Positions 16,963 through 26,061 are shown, counted from the first letter of the stretch. The stretch is DNA of 64,000 nt from Pseudomonadota bacterium (GCA_023391095.1 JAEWBN010000005.1:62001-126000); one strand, 5' to 3'. The notes: generated by a model not told the origin, from the letters alone. Numbers and translations: made by a program.

Positions 16963-18294
16963 ATGATCCCGCGCTATTCCCGTCCCGAAATGGTTGCCAA
17001 CTGGTCGGCCGAGAGCCGCTTTGCCATCTGGTTCGAGATCGAAGCGCACGCCACCTCCAAGCTGGCCGAACTGGGCGTCGTGCCGAAGGAGAGCGCCGAC
17101 AAGATCTGGGACGTGATGAACGCCCGCAAGGCCGAACTGGGCGACTACGGCTTCGACGTGGCGCGCATCGACGAAATCGAGCGTACCACCAAGCACGACG
17201 TCATCGCCTTCCTCACTCACCTGAGCGAAATCGTCGGCCCCGATGCCCGCTTCGTGCACCAGGGCATGACCTCGTCGGACATTCTCGACACCACCTTGTC
17301 GGTGCAGCTCAAGAACGCCGCAGACATCCTCATCGCCGATATCGACGCCCTGCTCGAAGCCCTCAAGCGCCGGGCCTATGAGCATAAGAACACCATTACC
17401 ATTGGCCGCAGCCACGGCATCCACGCCGAGCCCACCACATTCGGCGTCAAGCTGGCCGAGGCCTATGCCGAGTTCACCCGCAACCGTGCCCGCCTCGTCG
17501 CTGCCCGCGACGAGATCGCCACCGCGGCCATCTCCGGCGCCATCGGCACCTTCGCCAATATCGACCCTTCGGTCGAAGAATATGTCGCCGAAAAGCTGGG
17601 CCTTTCCATCGAGCCCGTCTCGACCCAGGTCATCCCCCGCGACCGTCACGCCATGTTCTTTGCCACGCTGGGCGTCATCGCCTCCTCCATCGAGCGCGTC
17701 GCCGTGGAAATCCGTCACCTGCAGCGCACCGAAGTGCTCGAAGCCGAGGAATATTTCTCGCCCGGCCAGAAGGGCTCGTCAGCCATGCCGCACAAGCGCA
17801 ACCCGGTGCTGACCGAAAACCTCACCGGCCTTGCCCGCCTCGTCCGCGGCATGGTCACCCCGGCGCTGGAAAACGTCGCGCTCTGGCACGAGCGCGATAT
17901 TTCCCACTCCTCCGTCGAGCGCATGATCGGCCCGGACGCCACCATCACGCTGGACTTCGCGCTGGCCCGCCTCACCGGCGTCATCGACAAGCTCGTGGTC
18001 TATCCGGAAAACATGCGCAAGAATCTCGACCTGCTCGGGGGCCTGCACAATTCCCAGCGCATGCTGCTGGCCCTCACCCAGGCCGGCTACAGCCGCGAGG
18101 ACAGCTACGCCGCCGTCCAGCGCAATGCCATGAAAGTTTGGGAACACCGCGGCGACCGTACCGGCCTGTTCGCGCAAAATCTCAAGGATGACCCGCAAGT
18201 GACTCTGAGCGATGCGCAAATCGACGCCATGTTCGATGACGCCTATCATTTGAAGCACGTCGACACGATCTTCGCCCGGGTCTTCGGCGCATGA
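16963..18294 (+). CDS. purB: Adenylosuccinate lyase
   Basis: Acts twice in purine synthesis: splits SAICAR to AICAR and adenylosuccinate to AMP, releasing fumarate. The 443-residue protein has the superfamily signature GQKGSSAMPHKRNPV, the N-terminal TSSDILDTTLS block and IGRSHGIHAEPTTFG with a catalytic His. It begins MIPRYSRPEMVANWS as usual. The stop overlaps the start of the next gene (ATGA). The purC-purS-purQ-purL genes follow 1-8 kb downstream. Confidence 0.96.
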   Translation: MIPRYSRPEMVANWSAESRFAIWFEIEAHATSKLAELGVVPKESADKIWDVMNARKAELGDYGFDVARIDEIERTTKHDVIAFLTHLSEIVGPDARFVHQGMTSSDILDTTLSVQLKNAADILIADIDALLEALKRRAYEHKNTITIGRSHGIHAEPTTFGVKLAEAYAEFTRNRARLVAARDEIATAAISGAIGTFANIDPSVEEYVAEKLGLSIEPVSTQVIPRDRHAMFFATLGVIASSIERVAVEIRHLQRTEVLEAEEYFSPGQKGSSAMPHKRNPVLTENLTGLARLVRGMVTPALENVALWHERDISHSSVERMIGPDATITLDFALARLTGVIDKLVVYPENMRKNLDLLGGLHNSQRMLLALTQAGYSREDSYAAVQRNAMKVWEHRGDRTGLFAQNLKDDPQVTLSDAQIDAMFDDAYHLKHVDTIFARVFGA

Positions 18295-18839
18295 GAATCG
18301 CCGATTGCGATATCCTGATCATACCGGGGCTGGGTAATTCCGGCCCCGGACACTGGCAGGTGCGCTGGGCCGAAAAGATGCGCACGGCCGCCATTGTCGA
18401 GCAGGCCGATTTCCACGACCCCGACCCCGACGACTGGGCCGATACCATCGTCAAGGCCGTCGAGCTGGCCGAGCGCCCCGTGGTTCTGGTTGCCCATTCG
18501 CTGGGCTGCATCGCCGTTGCCCGGGCCGCAACGAAACTGCCTGCGGGCAAGGTCCGCGGCGCCCTCCTCGTGGCGCCCCCCGACATCCACCGGGATGATG
18601 CGCCGCCGCAGGTCAAGGACTTCGCACCCGTCCCGCGCGATCCCCTGCCCTTTCCCTCGCTTCTGGTCTGCTCGGCCACCGACCATTACTGCGCGCTCGA
18701 AACCGCCGCCGACCTGGCCGGCGCCTGGGGCTCGGAATTCCACAATGCCGGCGAGGCAGGCCACATCAACGTCGCCTCGGGCCACGGCCCCTGGCCCGAA
18801 GGCCTGCTGATGTTCACCCGGCTGATGCAGCGCCTCTAG
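18291..18839 (+). CDS. RBBP9/YdeN-like alpha/beta hydrolase
   Basis: A 182-residue small serine hydrolase of the RBBP9/YdeN group. The N-terminal IIPGLGNSGPGHWQVRW and the nucleophile elbow AHSLGC (catalytic Ser) are characteristic; the Asp/His partners are likely in the SATDHYC and GEAGHINVASG regions. Substrate unknown; members are carboxylesterase-like. The start overlaps the purB stop by four bases, so it is probably in the same transcript. It is followed by a terminator hairpin. Confidence 0.88.
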   Translation: MRIADCDILIIPGLGNSGPGHWQVRWAEKMRTAAIVEQADFHDPDPDDWADTIVKAVELAERPVVLVAHSLGCIAVARAATKLPAGKVRGALLVAPPDIHRDDAPPQVKDFAPVPRDPLPFPSLLVCSATDHYCALETAADLAGAWGSEFHNAGEAGHINVASGHGPWPEGLLMFTRLMQRL

Positions 18840-18843
18840 CGCA

Positions 18844-18877
18844 CAAAAAAAGGGAGCCGGCAGAACCGGCTCCCTCC
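18844..18877. terminator. Rho-independent terminator, strongest for the minus strand
   Basis: A perfect 10-bp stem AGGGAGCCGG / CCGGCTCCCT with a five-base loop. Read on the minus strand it ends in a run of at least seven T, serving the zeta-subunit gene; on the plus strand it may also stop the purB unit. Confidence 0.85.
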
Positions 18878-18897
18878 AAAATCCGTCTGAAGAGCGC

Positions 18898-19221
18898 TTA
18901 GCCCTCGCTGGCGATCTGCTCATTGGCGACGCCGACCAGCTGGTCCATCTTTTCACGAATGGCCGCGTCGGAAATCGAAACGCCCTTGGCCTTGAGATCG
19001 GCGGAGACCTTTTCGAACACATCGTCGTCGCCCGGCTTGGCGAAATCGCTGGCGACAACTTCGGCGGCGTAGGCATTGGCCGCATCACCGGTCAGGCCCA
19101 GCAGTTCGGCGGCCCAGATGCCCAGGAGCTTGTTCCGGCGCGCTTCGGCCTTGAACTTCTTTTCCGCGTCGAAAGCGAACTTGGCTTCCTGGCCCTTCTG
19201 CCGATCTTCAAACTGGCTCAT
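18898..19221 (-). CDS. F1-ATPase zeta subunit (DUF1476)
   Basis: A 107-residue, mostly helical, acidic protein of DUF1476. In Paracoccus denitrificans the homologous zeta subunit binds F1-ATPase and inhibits ATP hydrolysis; other alphaproteobacteria carry it, sometimes with weaker inhibition. The N-terminus FEDRQKGQEAKFAFDAEKKF is the expected inhibitory region and RRNKLLGIWAAELLGLTG is the family core. The ATG at 19221 follows GGGAGAG. It lies between purB and purC, a placement that I recall from other Hyphomicrobiales. ATP synthase genes are elsewhere. Confidence 0.9.
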   Translation of the reverse strand: MSQFEDRQKGQEAKFAFDAEKKFKAEARRNKLLGIWAAELLGLTGDAANAYAAEVVASDFAKPGDDDVFEKVSADLKAKGVSISDAAIREKMDQLVGVANEQIASEG

Positions 19222-19426
19222 AGTCTCTCCCGTGTGCCTGTGATGTCGCCGCGAACCGGCTTCACTGCTGGACATAGGCGGTCTTTGCCGCCAAATCAAC
19301 GCCGGCGCCGGGGCTGCGACCCCATAACCCGCGCGCTCCGGCGTCAGGAAAGCCCTTGCATTCCTGCCCCGTTCTGGCGCATGAAGCGCCCAACTTCCCC
19401 CGTCACATCAGGGCACCGGATTCGAG

Positions 19427-20191
19427 ATGAACCGTAGACGTAAAATCTATGAGGGCAAGGCCAAGATCCTGTTCGAGGGTCCCGAGCCCGGCACCCTGGT
19501 GCAGTATTTCAAGGACGACGCAACGGCCGGAAACGGCGCGCGCCACGAAGTCATCGATGGCAAGGGCGTGCTCAACAACCGGATTTCCGAGTTCGTCTTT
19601 TCCAAGCTGAACGACCTGGGCATCCCGACCCACTTCCTGCGCCGCATCAACATGCGCGAGCAGCTGATCAAGGAAGTCGAGATCATCCCGCTCGAGATCA
19701 TCGTGCGCAACTACGCGGCCGGGTCTCTGGCCAAGCGGCTCGGCCTCGAGCCCGGCACCCGCCTGCCCCGCTCCATCATTGAATTCTGCTATAAGGACGA
19801 CGCCCTGGGTGATCCCATGGTCTCCGAAGAGCACATCACTGCTTTCGGCTGGGCCAATCCGGCCGAGCTCGATGACATCATGAGCCTGGCTGTCCGGATC
19901 AACGACTTCCTGACCGGCCTGTTCATGGGCGTCGGCATCCAGCTCGTCGACTTCAAGATCGAGGTCGGCCGTCTTTACGAGGGCGACCTGATGCGCGTCG
20001 TCCTTGCTGACGAGATCAGCCCCGACAATTGCCGTCTGTGGGACATCAAGACCCGCAACAAGATGGACAAGGATCGCTTCCGCGAAAATCTCGGTGGCCT
20101 CATCGAGAACTACCGTGAAGTGGCCCAGCGCCTCGGCATCCTCGTGGAAAACGACAACGCGCTGACCACCGGTCCGCGCCTCGTCCAGTAA
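19427..20191 (+). CDS. purC: Phosphoribosylaminoimidazole-succinocarboxamide synthase
   Basis: Joins CAIR with aspartate using ATP to give SAICAR, in de novo purine synthesis. The 254-residue protein has YEGKAKILFEGPEPGTLVQYFKDD, LEIIVRNYAAGS and VDFKIEVGR...LADEISPDNCRLWD, the family signatures. The ATG at 19427 gives the expected MNRRRKIYEGKAK start. It is followed 18 bases later by purS, so they form one operon. Confidence 0.97.
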   Translation: MNRRRKIYEGKAKILFEGPEPGTLVQYFKDDATAGNGARHEVIDGKGVLNNRISEFVFSKLNDLGIPTHFLRRINMREQLIKEVEIIPLEIIVRNYAAGSLAKRLGLEPGTRLPRSIIEFCYKDDALGDPMVSEEHITAFGWANPAELDDIMSLAVRINDFLTGLFMGVGIQLVDFKIEVGRLYEGDLMRVVLADEISPDNCRLWDIKTRNKMDKDRFRENLGGLIENYREVAQRLGILVENDNALTTGPRLVQ

Positions 20192-20209
20192 GTTTCAGGA
20201 TAGTATCTG

Positions 20210-20452
20210 ATGAAAGCGCGCGTCGTCGTAACGCTCAAGAACGGTGTTCTCGATCCTCAGGGCCAGGCTATCGAGGGGGCCCTGGCCGGCCTGGGATTTG
20301 GTGGCGTCGGCAGCGTGCGTCAGGGCAAGGTTTTTGACGTCGAGATCGAGGGAACCGACGTGGACGCCGCGCGTTCCCAGATCACAGCGATGTGCGATAA
20401 GCTCCTCGCCAACACCGTGATCGAAAACTACTCGATCGAAATCTCAAATTAA
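20210..20452 (+). CDS. purS: FGAM synthase subunit PurS
   Basis: The 80-residue small subunit of the three-part formylglycinamidine ribonucleotide synthase (PurS-PurQ-PurL), which converts FGAR to FGAM with glutamine and ATP. The fold pattern MKARVVVTLKNGVLDPQG, then KVFDVEIEG and CDKLLANTVIENYSIEI is typical. PurQ and PurL are encoded after an interruption of about 1.6 kb that holds an acyltransferase gene. Confidence 0.96.
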   Translation: MKARVVVTLKNGVLDPQGQAIEGALAGLGFGGVGSVRQGKVFDVEIEGTDVDAARSQITAMCDKLLANTVIENYSIEISN

Positions 20453-20507
20453 CGCCTTTAAGGCAGTTTACCTTTCGCGCCACCGTCAGGCGCAGGACCA
20501 TATAGCT

Positions 20508-20591
20508 ATGCGCAAGACCCTCGCTCTCTCCGTCATGTTCTTCGCCTCGCTCGGACTGCTTTTTGCAGCTTATGCGTCAGTTCCGGTCTGA
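20508..20591 (+). CDS. Possible 27-residue membrane miniprotein
   Basis: A short ORF starting ATG at 20508 encodes MRKTLALSVMFFASLGLLFA and then AYASVPV, a signal-peptide-like single hydrophobic helix with a positive N-terminus. It lies in the gap between purS and the acyltransferase gene. The upstream ribosome site is weak (CAGGACC at about 10 bases). It could be a real small membrane protein or a chance ORF; nothing else in the gap explains it. Confidence 0.25.
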   Translation: MRKTLALSVMFFASLGLLFAAYASVPV

Positions 20592-20711
20592 CCGGATACG
20601 GCAGCGCGAGCACTGAAAAGCGGTAACCATTCCGCTTAAGTGTACGCCTCGGATTAACAAACACACAGCCTGCCTTCCGCTATGATGGCGCCGATTGGAT
20701 CGGAGATCGTC

Positions 20712-21782
20712 ATGCGGACAGATGCTGCGCGGCTGGATTGGGTGGACATGGCCAAGGGCCTGTCCATTTTCCTTGTCGTCACGATGTATTGTGCCTCCAG
20801 CTTCGGTGAGGAAACCGGCCAGGTCAGTTTTCTGCACTGGTCGATAGCCTTTGCCATGCCCTTCCGCATGCCGGAATTCTTCCTGCTGTCGGGCCTGTTC
20901 CTCAGCCAGGTGATCACCCGGCCGTGGCGCAGTTTCGCCGACCGCAGGGCAGTACACTACATCTACTTCTACGCGCTCTGGGCGGTGATCCACATCGTCT
21001 TCAAGGTGGCGCTGGTCGGCCGTGACCCGGTGGGCGCGGCCAGCTATCTCGCCTGGGCCATCGTCGAGCCTTATGGCGTGCTCTGGTTCATCTACATGCT
21101 GGCCGTATTTGGCCTCGCAAGCAAACTCCTCCACGATTTGCGGGCGCCCCATTGGGCCGTGCTGGCAGTGGCCGCCATCCTCCAGATGGCCTCGATCCAT
21201 ACCGGCAGCTACCTGATCGACCAGTTCGCCGCGTACTTCGTCTATTTCTACGCCGGTTCCGTTTTTGCCCCGCAGCTCTTCCGGCTTGCCGATTGGGCCG
21301 CCGACAACGTCCTGCCGGCCCTTGCCGCCCTTGTGGCATGGGCAGCGATCAATGCTGTCATGGTCTTTTCTCCGGGCTTCCGCATGGACCCGGTGCATAT
21401 CCAGATGGGTTGGGGCGCCCTGCCCGGCGTCCATCTCATCCTGGCCCTCACCGGTTCTGCCGCCGTTTGCGTCGTCGCGGCCCTTCTGGCCCGCCTGCCC
21501 TGGATGGGCTGGCTGCGCTGGCTCGGCTCGAAGTCGCTGGTGGTTTACGTGGCCTTTGTCCTGCCCATGGCCATTGCCCGTGTCATCCTCGTCCGCCTCG
21601 GCATCGAGGAGCCCAATGTCGTGAGCCTACTGATGATGATCGCGGCGATCACCGCGCCGCTCGTGCTCTGGTGGCTGACGGAAAAAACGGGGTTCGGAAA
21701 GTTCCTGTTCGCCCGCCCCGCCTGGGCCCACCTTCCCGGCACAGCCGGCCGCCCAAAAGCGGGCGCAGTCCCCGCAGAATAA
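20712..21782 (+). CDS. Acyltransferase-3 family membrane protein
   Basis: A 356-residue integral membrane protein with about ten hydrophobic segments, of the acyltransferase-3 family (NodX/OafA-like). These move O-acetyl or other acyl groups onto sugars at the membrane. RLDWVDMAKGLSIFLVV opens the protein as is normal for the family. FRMPEFFLLSGLF is the next typical block. The ATG at 20712 is preferred to that at 20682 because of GGAG eight bases before it. The acceptor is unknown. It separates purS from purQ, which is unusual. Confidence 0.82.
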   Translation: MRTDAARLDWVDMAKGLSIFLVVTMYCASSFGEETGQVSFLHWSIAFAMPFRMPEFFLLSGLFLSQVITRPWRSFADRRAVHYIYFYALWAVIHIVFKVALVGRDPVGAASYLAWAIVEPYGVLWFIYMLAVFGLASKLLHDLRAPHWAVLAVAAILQMASIHTGSYLIDQFAAYFVYFYAGSVFAPQLFRLADWAADNVLPALAALVAWAAINAVMVFSPGFRMDPVHIQMGWGALPGVHLILALTGSAAVCVVAALLARLPWMGWLRWLGSKSLVVYVAFVLPMAIARVILVRLGIEEPNVVSLLMMIAAITAPLVLWWLTEKTGFGKFLFARPAWAHLPGTAGRPKAGAVPAE

Positions 21783-21785
21783 AAC

Positions 21786-21813
21786 AAGGCCCCGAGAAAT
21801 CGGGGCCTTTTGT
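21786..21813. terminator. Terminator after the acyltransferase gene
   Basis: Perfect 10-bp stem AAGGCCCCGA / TCGGGGCCTT with GAAA loop and a T-rich tail (TTTGTTGTTT) on the plus strand. It may also serve the short minus-strand ORF ending at 21817. Confidence 0.88.
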
Positions 21814-21816
21814 TGT

Positions 21817-21948
21817 TTACTGGGTCAGTGTCCGGAACACTGACGGTACGATGGGCCTGATCCGGCGCCCGCCTGAACGGGCAGCACCTGCACTCGTGCC
21901 ATTGGCTGCAGTGGCTGGACGGTCTGTGGCTTGTGTCTTGTCGGTCAT
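21817..21948 (-). CDS. Small 43-residue protein, unknown
   Basis: A 43-codon ORF with a strong ribosome site (GGGAGGCGACA before ATG) encodes MTDKTQATDRPATAANG and a basic C-terminal part with RRIRPIVPSVFRTLTQ. It is hydrophilic at first, then short hydrophobic/basic, with no signal peptide. It runs against the purine operon between the acyltransferase terminator and purQ. The good ribosome site and terminator placement favour a real gene; no function is recognised. Confidence 0.5.
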   Translation of the reverse strand: MTDKTQATDRPATAANGTSAGAARSGGRRIRPIVPSVFRTLTQ

Positions 21949-22103
21949 TGTCGCCTCCCATGGTGATCTGCCTTGCCAACGCTCGATCCGGCGCAAGGTT
22001 GCGGCCGTCCGAATTACGCATCTGGCGCCGTGAGGCCCTTGCCTTTTCCTGCAAGACTCACCACAAGGGCCTCGCACCACCCCTGACAGCAAAGGATTGC
22101 GCG

Positions 22104-22772
22104 ATGAAGGCCGCCGTCATCGTATTTCCGGGACTCAATCGTGACCGCGACATGATCGCGGCGCTGACCAAGATCGGGGGCGCAAAACCGGCCGTCGTCT
22201 GGCATCAGGACACCGATATTCCCGATGTCGATCTGATCGTCATTCCCGGTGGTTTCTCCTATGGCGACTACCTGCGCTGTGGCGCCATTGCGGCCCGTTC
22301 CCCCATCATGGACAAGGTCCGTGAACGCGCCGCCCGCGGCGTCAAGGTCATGGGTGTCTGCAACGGATTCCAGATCCTGATCGAAGCCGGCCTGCTGCCC
22401 GGCGCGCTGATGCGCAATACATCGCTGAAATTCGTCTGCCGCGAGGTCAAGCTCGAAGTCGCCAATGCCGACACCGACTTCACCCGTGGCTACACCAAAG
22501 GTCAGATCATCCGCTGCCCGGTGGCCCACCATGACGGCAATTACTTTGCCGATGCCGAGACGCTGGCGCGCCTGGAAGGCGAAGGCCGCGTCGCCTTCCG
22601 CTATGCCGAGGGAACCAACCCCAATGGCTCGATCAACAACATCGCCGGCATTTTCAACGAACAGAAGAACGTGCTGGGCCTGATGCCGCATCCGGAAAAC
22701 CTGATCGAGGCCGCCCATGGCGGTGACGACGGCCGGGCGCTCTTCGCCTCCGTCCTTAAGCAAGTCGCCTGA
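22104..22772 (+). CDS. purQ: FGAM synthase subunit PurQ (glutaminase)
   Basis: The glutamine amidotransferase subunit that feeds ammonia to PurL. The 222-residue class I amidotransferase has the nucleophile Cys in VMGVCNGFQIL, the oxyanion block PGGFSYGDYLRCG and the catalytic His/Glu in LMPHPENL. The ATG at 22104 gives MKAAVIVFPGLNRD. purL follows 35 bases later. Confidence 0.97.
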   Translation: MKAAVIVFPGLNRDRDMIAALTKIGGAKPAVVWHQDTDIPDVDLIVIPGGFSYGDYLRCGAIAARSPIMDKVRERAARGVKVMGVCNGFQILIEAGLLPGALMRNTSLKFVCREVKLEVANADTDFTRGYTKGQIIRCPVAHHDGNYFADAETLARLEGEGRVAFRYAEGTNPNGSINNIAGIFNEQKNVLGLMPHPENLIEAAHGGDDGRALFASVLKQVA

Positions 22773-22807
22773 CCCCTTCCCGGCCCTCCCACTTCCGGTT
22801 GTCTTCG

Positions 22808-25033
22808 ATGTCCCTTCGCAACGATCCCGCCATCACTCCTGAACTCGTCGCCAGCCACGGGCTGAAGCCGGATGAATATCAGAAGATCCTCGATCTCATC
22901 GGGCGGGAGCCGACCTACACCGAGCTGGGCATTTTCTCGGCCATGTGGAACGAGCACTGCTCCTACAAGAGCTCCAAGAAGTGGCTGCGCACCCTGCCCA
23001 CCACGGGTCCGCGCGTCATTCAGGGCCCGGGCGAAAATGCCGGCGTCGTCGACATCGGTGACGGCCAGGCCGTCGTCTTCAAGATGGAATCCCACAATCA
23101 TCCGAGCTTCATCGAGCCCTATCAGGGCGCGGCGACGGGTGTCGGCGGCATTCTGCGCGACGTCTTCACCATGGGTGCGCGCCCCGTGGCGGCTATGAAC
23201 GCCCTGCGCTTCGGCGCGCCCGATCACGAAAAGACCCGCCACCTGGTGTCCGGCGTCGTGGCCGGTGTCGGTGGTTACGGCAATGCCTTTGGCGTCCCCA
23301 CCGTGGGCGGCGAGGTCGAATTCGACGCGCGCTACAACGGCAACAACCTCGTCAACGCGTTCGCCGCTGGCCTGGCTTACACCGACAAGATTTTCTACTC
23401 CAAGGCTGAAGGCGTTGGCCTGCCGGTGGTTTACCTCGGCGCCAAGACCGGCCGCGACGGCGTCGGCGGGGCAACCATGGCATCGGCCGAATTCGGCGAT
23501 GACATCGAAGAGAAGCGCCCCACAGTTCAGGTCGGCGACCCCTTCACCGAAAAACGTCTCCTCGAAGCCTGCCTCGAGCTGATGGCCACCGGTGCGGTCA
23601 TCGCCATTCAGGACATGGGCGCTGCCGGCCTCACCTGCTCGGCCGTCGAAATGGGCGCCAAGGGCGACCTCGGCATCGAGCTCGACCTCGACAAGGTGCC
23701 GGTGCGCGAAGAGCGCATGACCGCCTATGAGATGATGCTGTCCGAAAGCCAGGAGCGCATGCTCATGGTGCTGCATCCGGAAAAGGAACCGGAAGCGCGC
23801 AAGGTTTTCGAGAAGTGGGAGCTCGATTTCGCCACCGTCGGCAAGACAACCGACGACCTGCGCTTCCGCGTTCTGTGGCAAGGTGAGGAAGTCGCCAATT
23901 TGCCGATCAAGGAACTTGGCGACGAAGCGCCCGAATACGACCGCCCTTGGGTCGAACCCCAAATCCCGGCCCCGCTGGCCAAGACCGACGTCCCGCAGAT
24001 GGATGTGGCCGAAGCCCTCCTGGCGCTGATCGGTGGTCACCACTGCTCGTCGCGCCGCTGGGTCTATGAGCAGTACGACACCCTGATCCAGGGCAATTCC
24101 ATGCAGCGCCCCGGCGGCGATGCCGGCGTCATCCGCGTCGACGGAGCCGAGCACAAGGGCCTCGCCTTCACCTCCGACGTCAATCCGCGCTATTGCGAAG
24201 CCAACCCCTATGAAGGCGGCAAGCAGGCCGTCGCGGAAGCCTGGCGCAACCTGACCGCCACCGGCGCCGAGCCCCTTGCGGCCACCGACAACCTCAATTT
24301 CGGCAATCCCGAACGTCCCGAAATCATGGGCCAGTTCGTCAAGGCCATCGAAGGCATTGGCGAAGCCTGCCGCGTCTTGGAATTCCCCATCGTCTCGGGC
24401 AATGTCAGCCTCTACAACGAAACCAACGGCCGCGGCATCCTGCCGACCCCGACCATTGGTGGCGTCGGCCTCCTGCCCGAATGGAACAAGAGCGTCGGCA
24501 TCGGCTTCGTTGCCGAGAACCAGCCGATCCTCTTGATCGGCGGTCCGGCCGAGCGCGGCACCCATCTGGGTCAGTCGATCTACCTGCGCGACCTCTTCGA
24601 CCGCCGCGACGGCGACGCCCCCCATGTGGATCTGGCCGCTGAAAAGAAGACCGGCGATTTCGTCCGCAAGCTGATCCGCTCCGGCGTCGTCACCGCCTGC
24701 CACGACCTCTCCGATGGCGGCCTCGGTGTGGCGCTTGCCGAAATGGCGATCGCCGGCGGGATCGGCGCGACGGTGACCGATGTGGACGGCAATGACCCCA
24801 TCCTCACCTTCTTTGGTGAAGATCAGGGACGCTACCTCGTAACGCTCAATCTCGACCCGCAGGGCGACGAGATCGCCGCGCTTTGGCACGAAGCAGCAGA
24901 ACTTGGCATTTACGCCCCATGGATCGGGGTCACGGGTAACAGTCTGCTAACTTTGGGCGCCGCAAAGCCAATACCTGTTAGCACTCTCAAGGTGGCTCAC
25001 GAGGCCTGGTTCCCCACCTTTATGAACGGCTGA
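22808..25033 (+). CDS. purL: FGAM synthase large subunit PurL
   Basis: The ATP-dependent catalytic subunit converting FGAR to FGAM. The 741-residue length is the short (PurSQL-type) form. Motifs: FSAMWNEHCSYKSSK, GENAGVVDIGDGQAVVFKME, ESHNHPSF and the C-terminal repeat DLSDGGLGVALAEMA. The ATG at 22808 (MSLRNDPAITPEL) is used; an upstream TTG at 22799 is in frame but not needed. A short GC hairpin (25034-25051) follows the stop, without a T-run. Confidence 0.97.
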   Translation: MSLRNDPAITPELVASHGLKPDEYQKILDLIGREPTYTELGIFSAMWNEHCSYKSSKKWLRTLPTTGPRVIQGPGENAGVVDIGDGQAVVFKMESHNHPSFIEPYQGAATGVGGILRDVFTMGARPVAAMNALRFGAPDHEKTRHLVSGVVAGVGGYGNAFGVPTVGGEVEFDARYNGNNLVNAFAAGLAYTDKIFYSKAEGVGLPVVYLGAKTGRDGVGGATMASAEFGDDIEEKRPTVQVGDPFTEKRLLEACLELMATGAVIAIQDMGAAGLTCSAVEMGAKGDLGIELDLDKVPVREERMTAYEMMLSESQERMLMVLHPEKEPEARKVFEKWELDFATVGKTTDDLRFRVLWQGEEVANLPIKELGDEAPEYDRPWVEPQIPAPLAKTDVPQMDVAEALLALIGGHHCSSRRWVYEQYDTLIQGNSMQRPGGDAGVIRVDGAEHKGLAFTSDVNPRYCEANPYEGGKQAVAEAWRNLTATGAEPLAATDNLNFGNPERPEIMGQFVKAIEGIGEACRVLEFPIVSGNVSLYNETNGRGILPTPTIGGVGLLPEWNKSVGIGFVAENQPILLIGGPAERGTHLGQSIYLRDLFDRRDGDAPHVDLAAEKKTGDFVRKLIRSGVVTACHDLSDGGLGVALAEMAIAGGIGATVTDVDGNDPILTFFGEDQGRYLVTLNLDPQGDEIAALWHEAAELGIYAPWIGVTGNSLLTLGAAKPIPVSTLKVAHEAWFPTFMNG

Positions 25034-25125
25034 GGTGGCATTTCCGCCACCCTGCCATATGATCGCCGCTCTTTGGGACGCTTTGCTGTACTGAAGGCAG
25101 CGTCGCCACGGAGTTGGAGAAAATC

Positions 25126-25728
25126 ATGAAGCGTAGCGGATTGCTGGCTGCGGCTATCCCCTTGTATTTTGGGCTTTTTCCGGCTTTCTCCCTGGCGCAG
25201 AGCGTCAGCATCAGCCGCTCCATCCTGCCCGACCAGCCTTATACGCTGATCTATCCCGAGGGCATGGTCGTCAGCGGCGGCACCGATACCCCGCTGGTCC
25301 TCAACCATCCCAACGCCCCGGTTCGCTGCGACATCGCCATCGTCCCGGTCGAAGACACCAACTGGACCGCCCAAGCCGCCCTCGGAGCCCTCGATCCCAC
25401 CGAAGTGACGGCAGCCTGGGCCGACACCCTGCCCGGATTTTCCTTGGTCAGCACGGGACTTGTGGACTTTCAGGACGCCAGGGCCCTGAGCTACCAAGGA
25501 ACAAGCACCGAGTCCCCGATGGGCGTCCCGCTGACACTTGTTCACGCCGAGACGGTATCAAACGCCCGGGGCTATGCCCTCGATTGCGTCTACGCCACCG
25601 AGGCTGCCGCCGATGCCAAGCCCTTGGTGGACTTCATCATTGCCAATTTCGCCACCCGTTCGGATGCCGACTGCTGCATCGGCGCGACTGTTGTGCCGGA
25701 GCCCGAGGGCGAGACTGCCACACCATAA
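25126..25728 (+). CDS. Secreted protein of unknown function
   Basis: A 200-residue exported protein. The N-terminus MKRSGLLAAAIPLYFGLFPA with AFSLAQ is a clear Sec signal peptide (cleavage after about residue 25). The mature part has four cysteines (one in APVRCDIAI, one in LDCVY, a vicinal pair in DADCCIG), consistent with periplasmic disulfides. The Pro/Glu-rich end is probably flexible. No family is recognised. GGAG precedes the ATG at 25126. It lies between purL and bolA. Confidence 0.75.
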   Translation: MKRSGLLAAAIPLYFGLFPAFSLAQSVSISRSILPDQPYTLIYPEGMVVSGGTDTPLVLNHPNAPVRCDIAIVPVEDTNWTAQAALGALDPTEVTAAWADTLPGFSLVSTGLVDFQDARALSYQGTSTESPMGVPLTLVHAETVSNARGYALDCVYATEAAADAKPLVDFIIANFATRSDADCCIGATVVPEPEGETATP

Positions 25729-25827
25729 TCGCGGGCCACGGCGATTGAAGCCGGGGGGTCTGCGTGCCATATCAGTCTGAAGCAAAGCGACGACGCTTTG
25801 CCACCTGACCAGCACGGAGATTGCGAA

Positions 25828-26061
25828 ATGCCCATGGACGCCACCGAGATCGAGCGCCGCATCAAGGCTGCTCTGCCCGATGCCGAGGTGGAAATCCGCG
25901 ATCTTGCCGGCGACGGCGATCATTACGCGGCGACCGTGAAATCCGAGGCCTTCCGCGGCAAGTCGCGCGTGGCCCAGCATCAGCTGGTTTATGCCGCCTT
26001 GCAGGGTGACATGGGGGGCGCCCTACACGCCCTTGCGCTCCAAACCGGCGTGCCGGACTGA
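25828..26061 (+). CDS. bolA: BolA-family protein
   Basis: A 77-residue BolA/IbaG-like protein with the KH-like fold: MDATEIERRIKAALPDAEVE, then GDGDHYAATVKSEAF and the typical FRGKSRVAQHQLVYAAL and GALHALALQT, where the His may be a cluster ligand. BolA proteins pair with monothiol glutaredoxins to handle [2Fe-2S] clusters; grxD is encoded 1.7 kb downstream, a conserved alphaproteobacterial linkage with the pur genes. The ATG at 25828 follows GGAGA. Its stop overlaps the next start (TGATG). Confidence 0.92.
   Translation: MPMDATEIERRIKAALPDAEVEIRDLAGDGDHYAATVKSEAFRGKSRVAQHQLVYAALQGDMGGALHALALQTGVPD

Noticed and set aside
22601..24889. Long open frame antisense to purL
   Set aside because: High G+C and codon bias of purL keep the opposite frame open; its translation has no recognisable domain and low-complexity composition.
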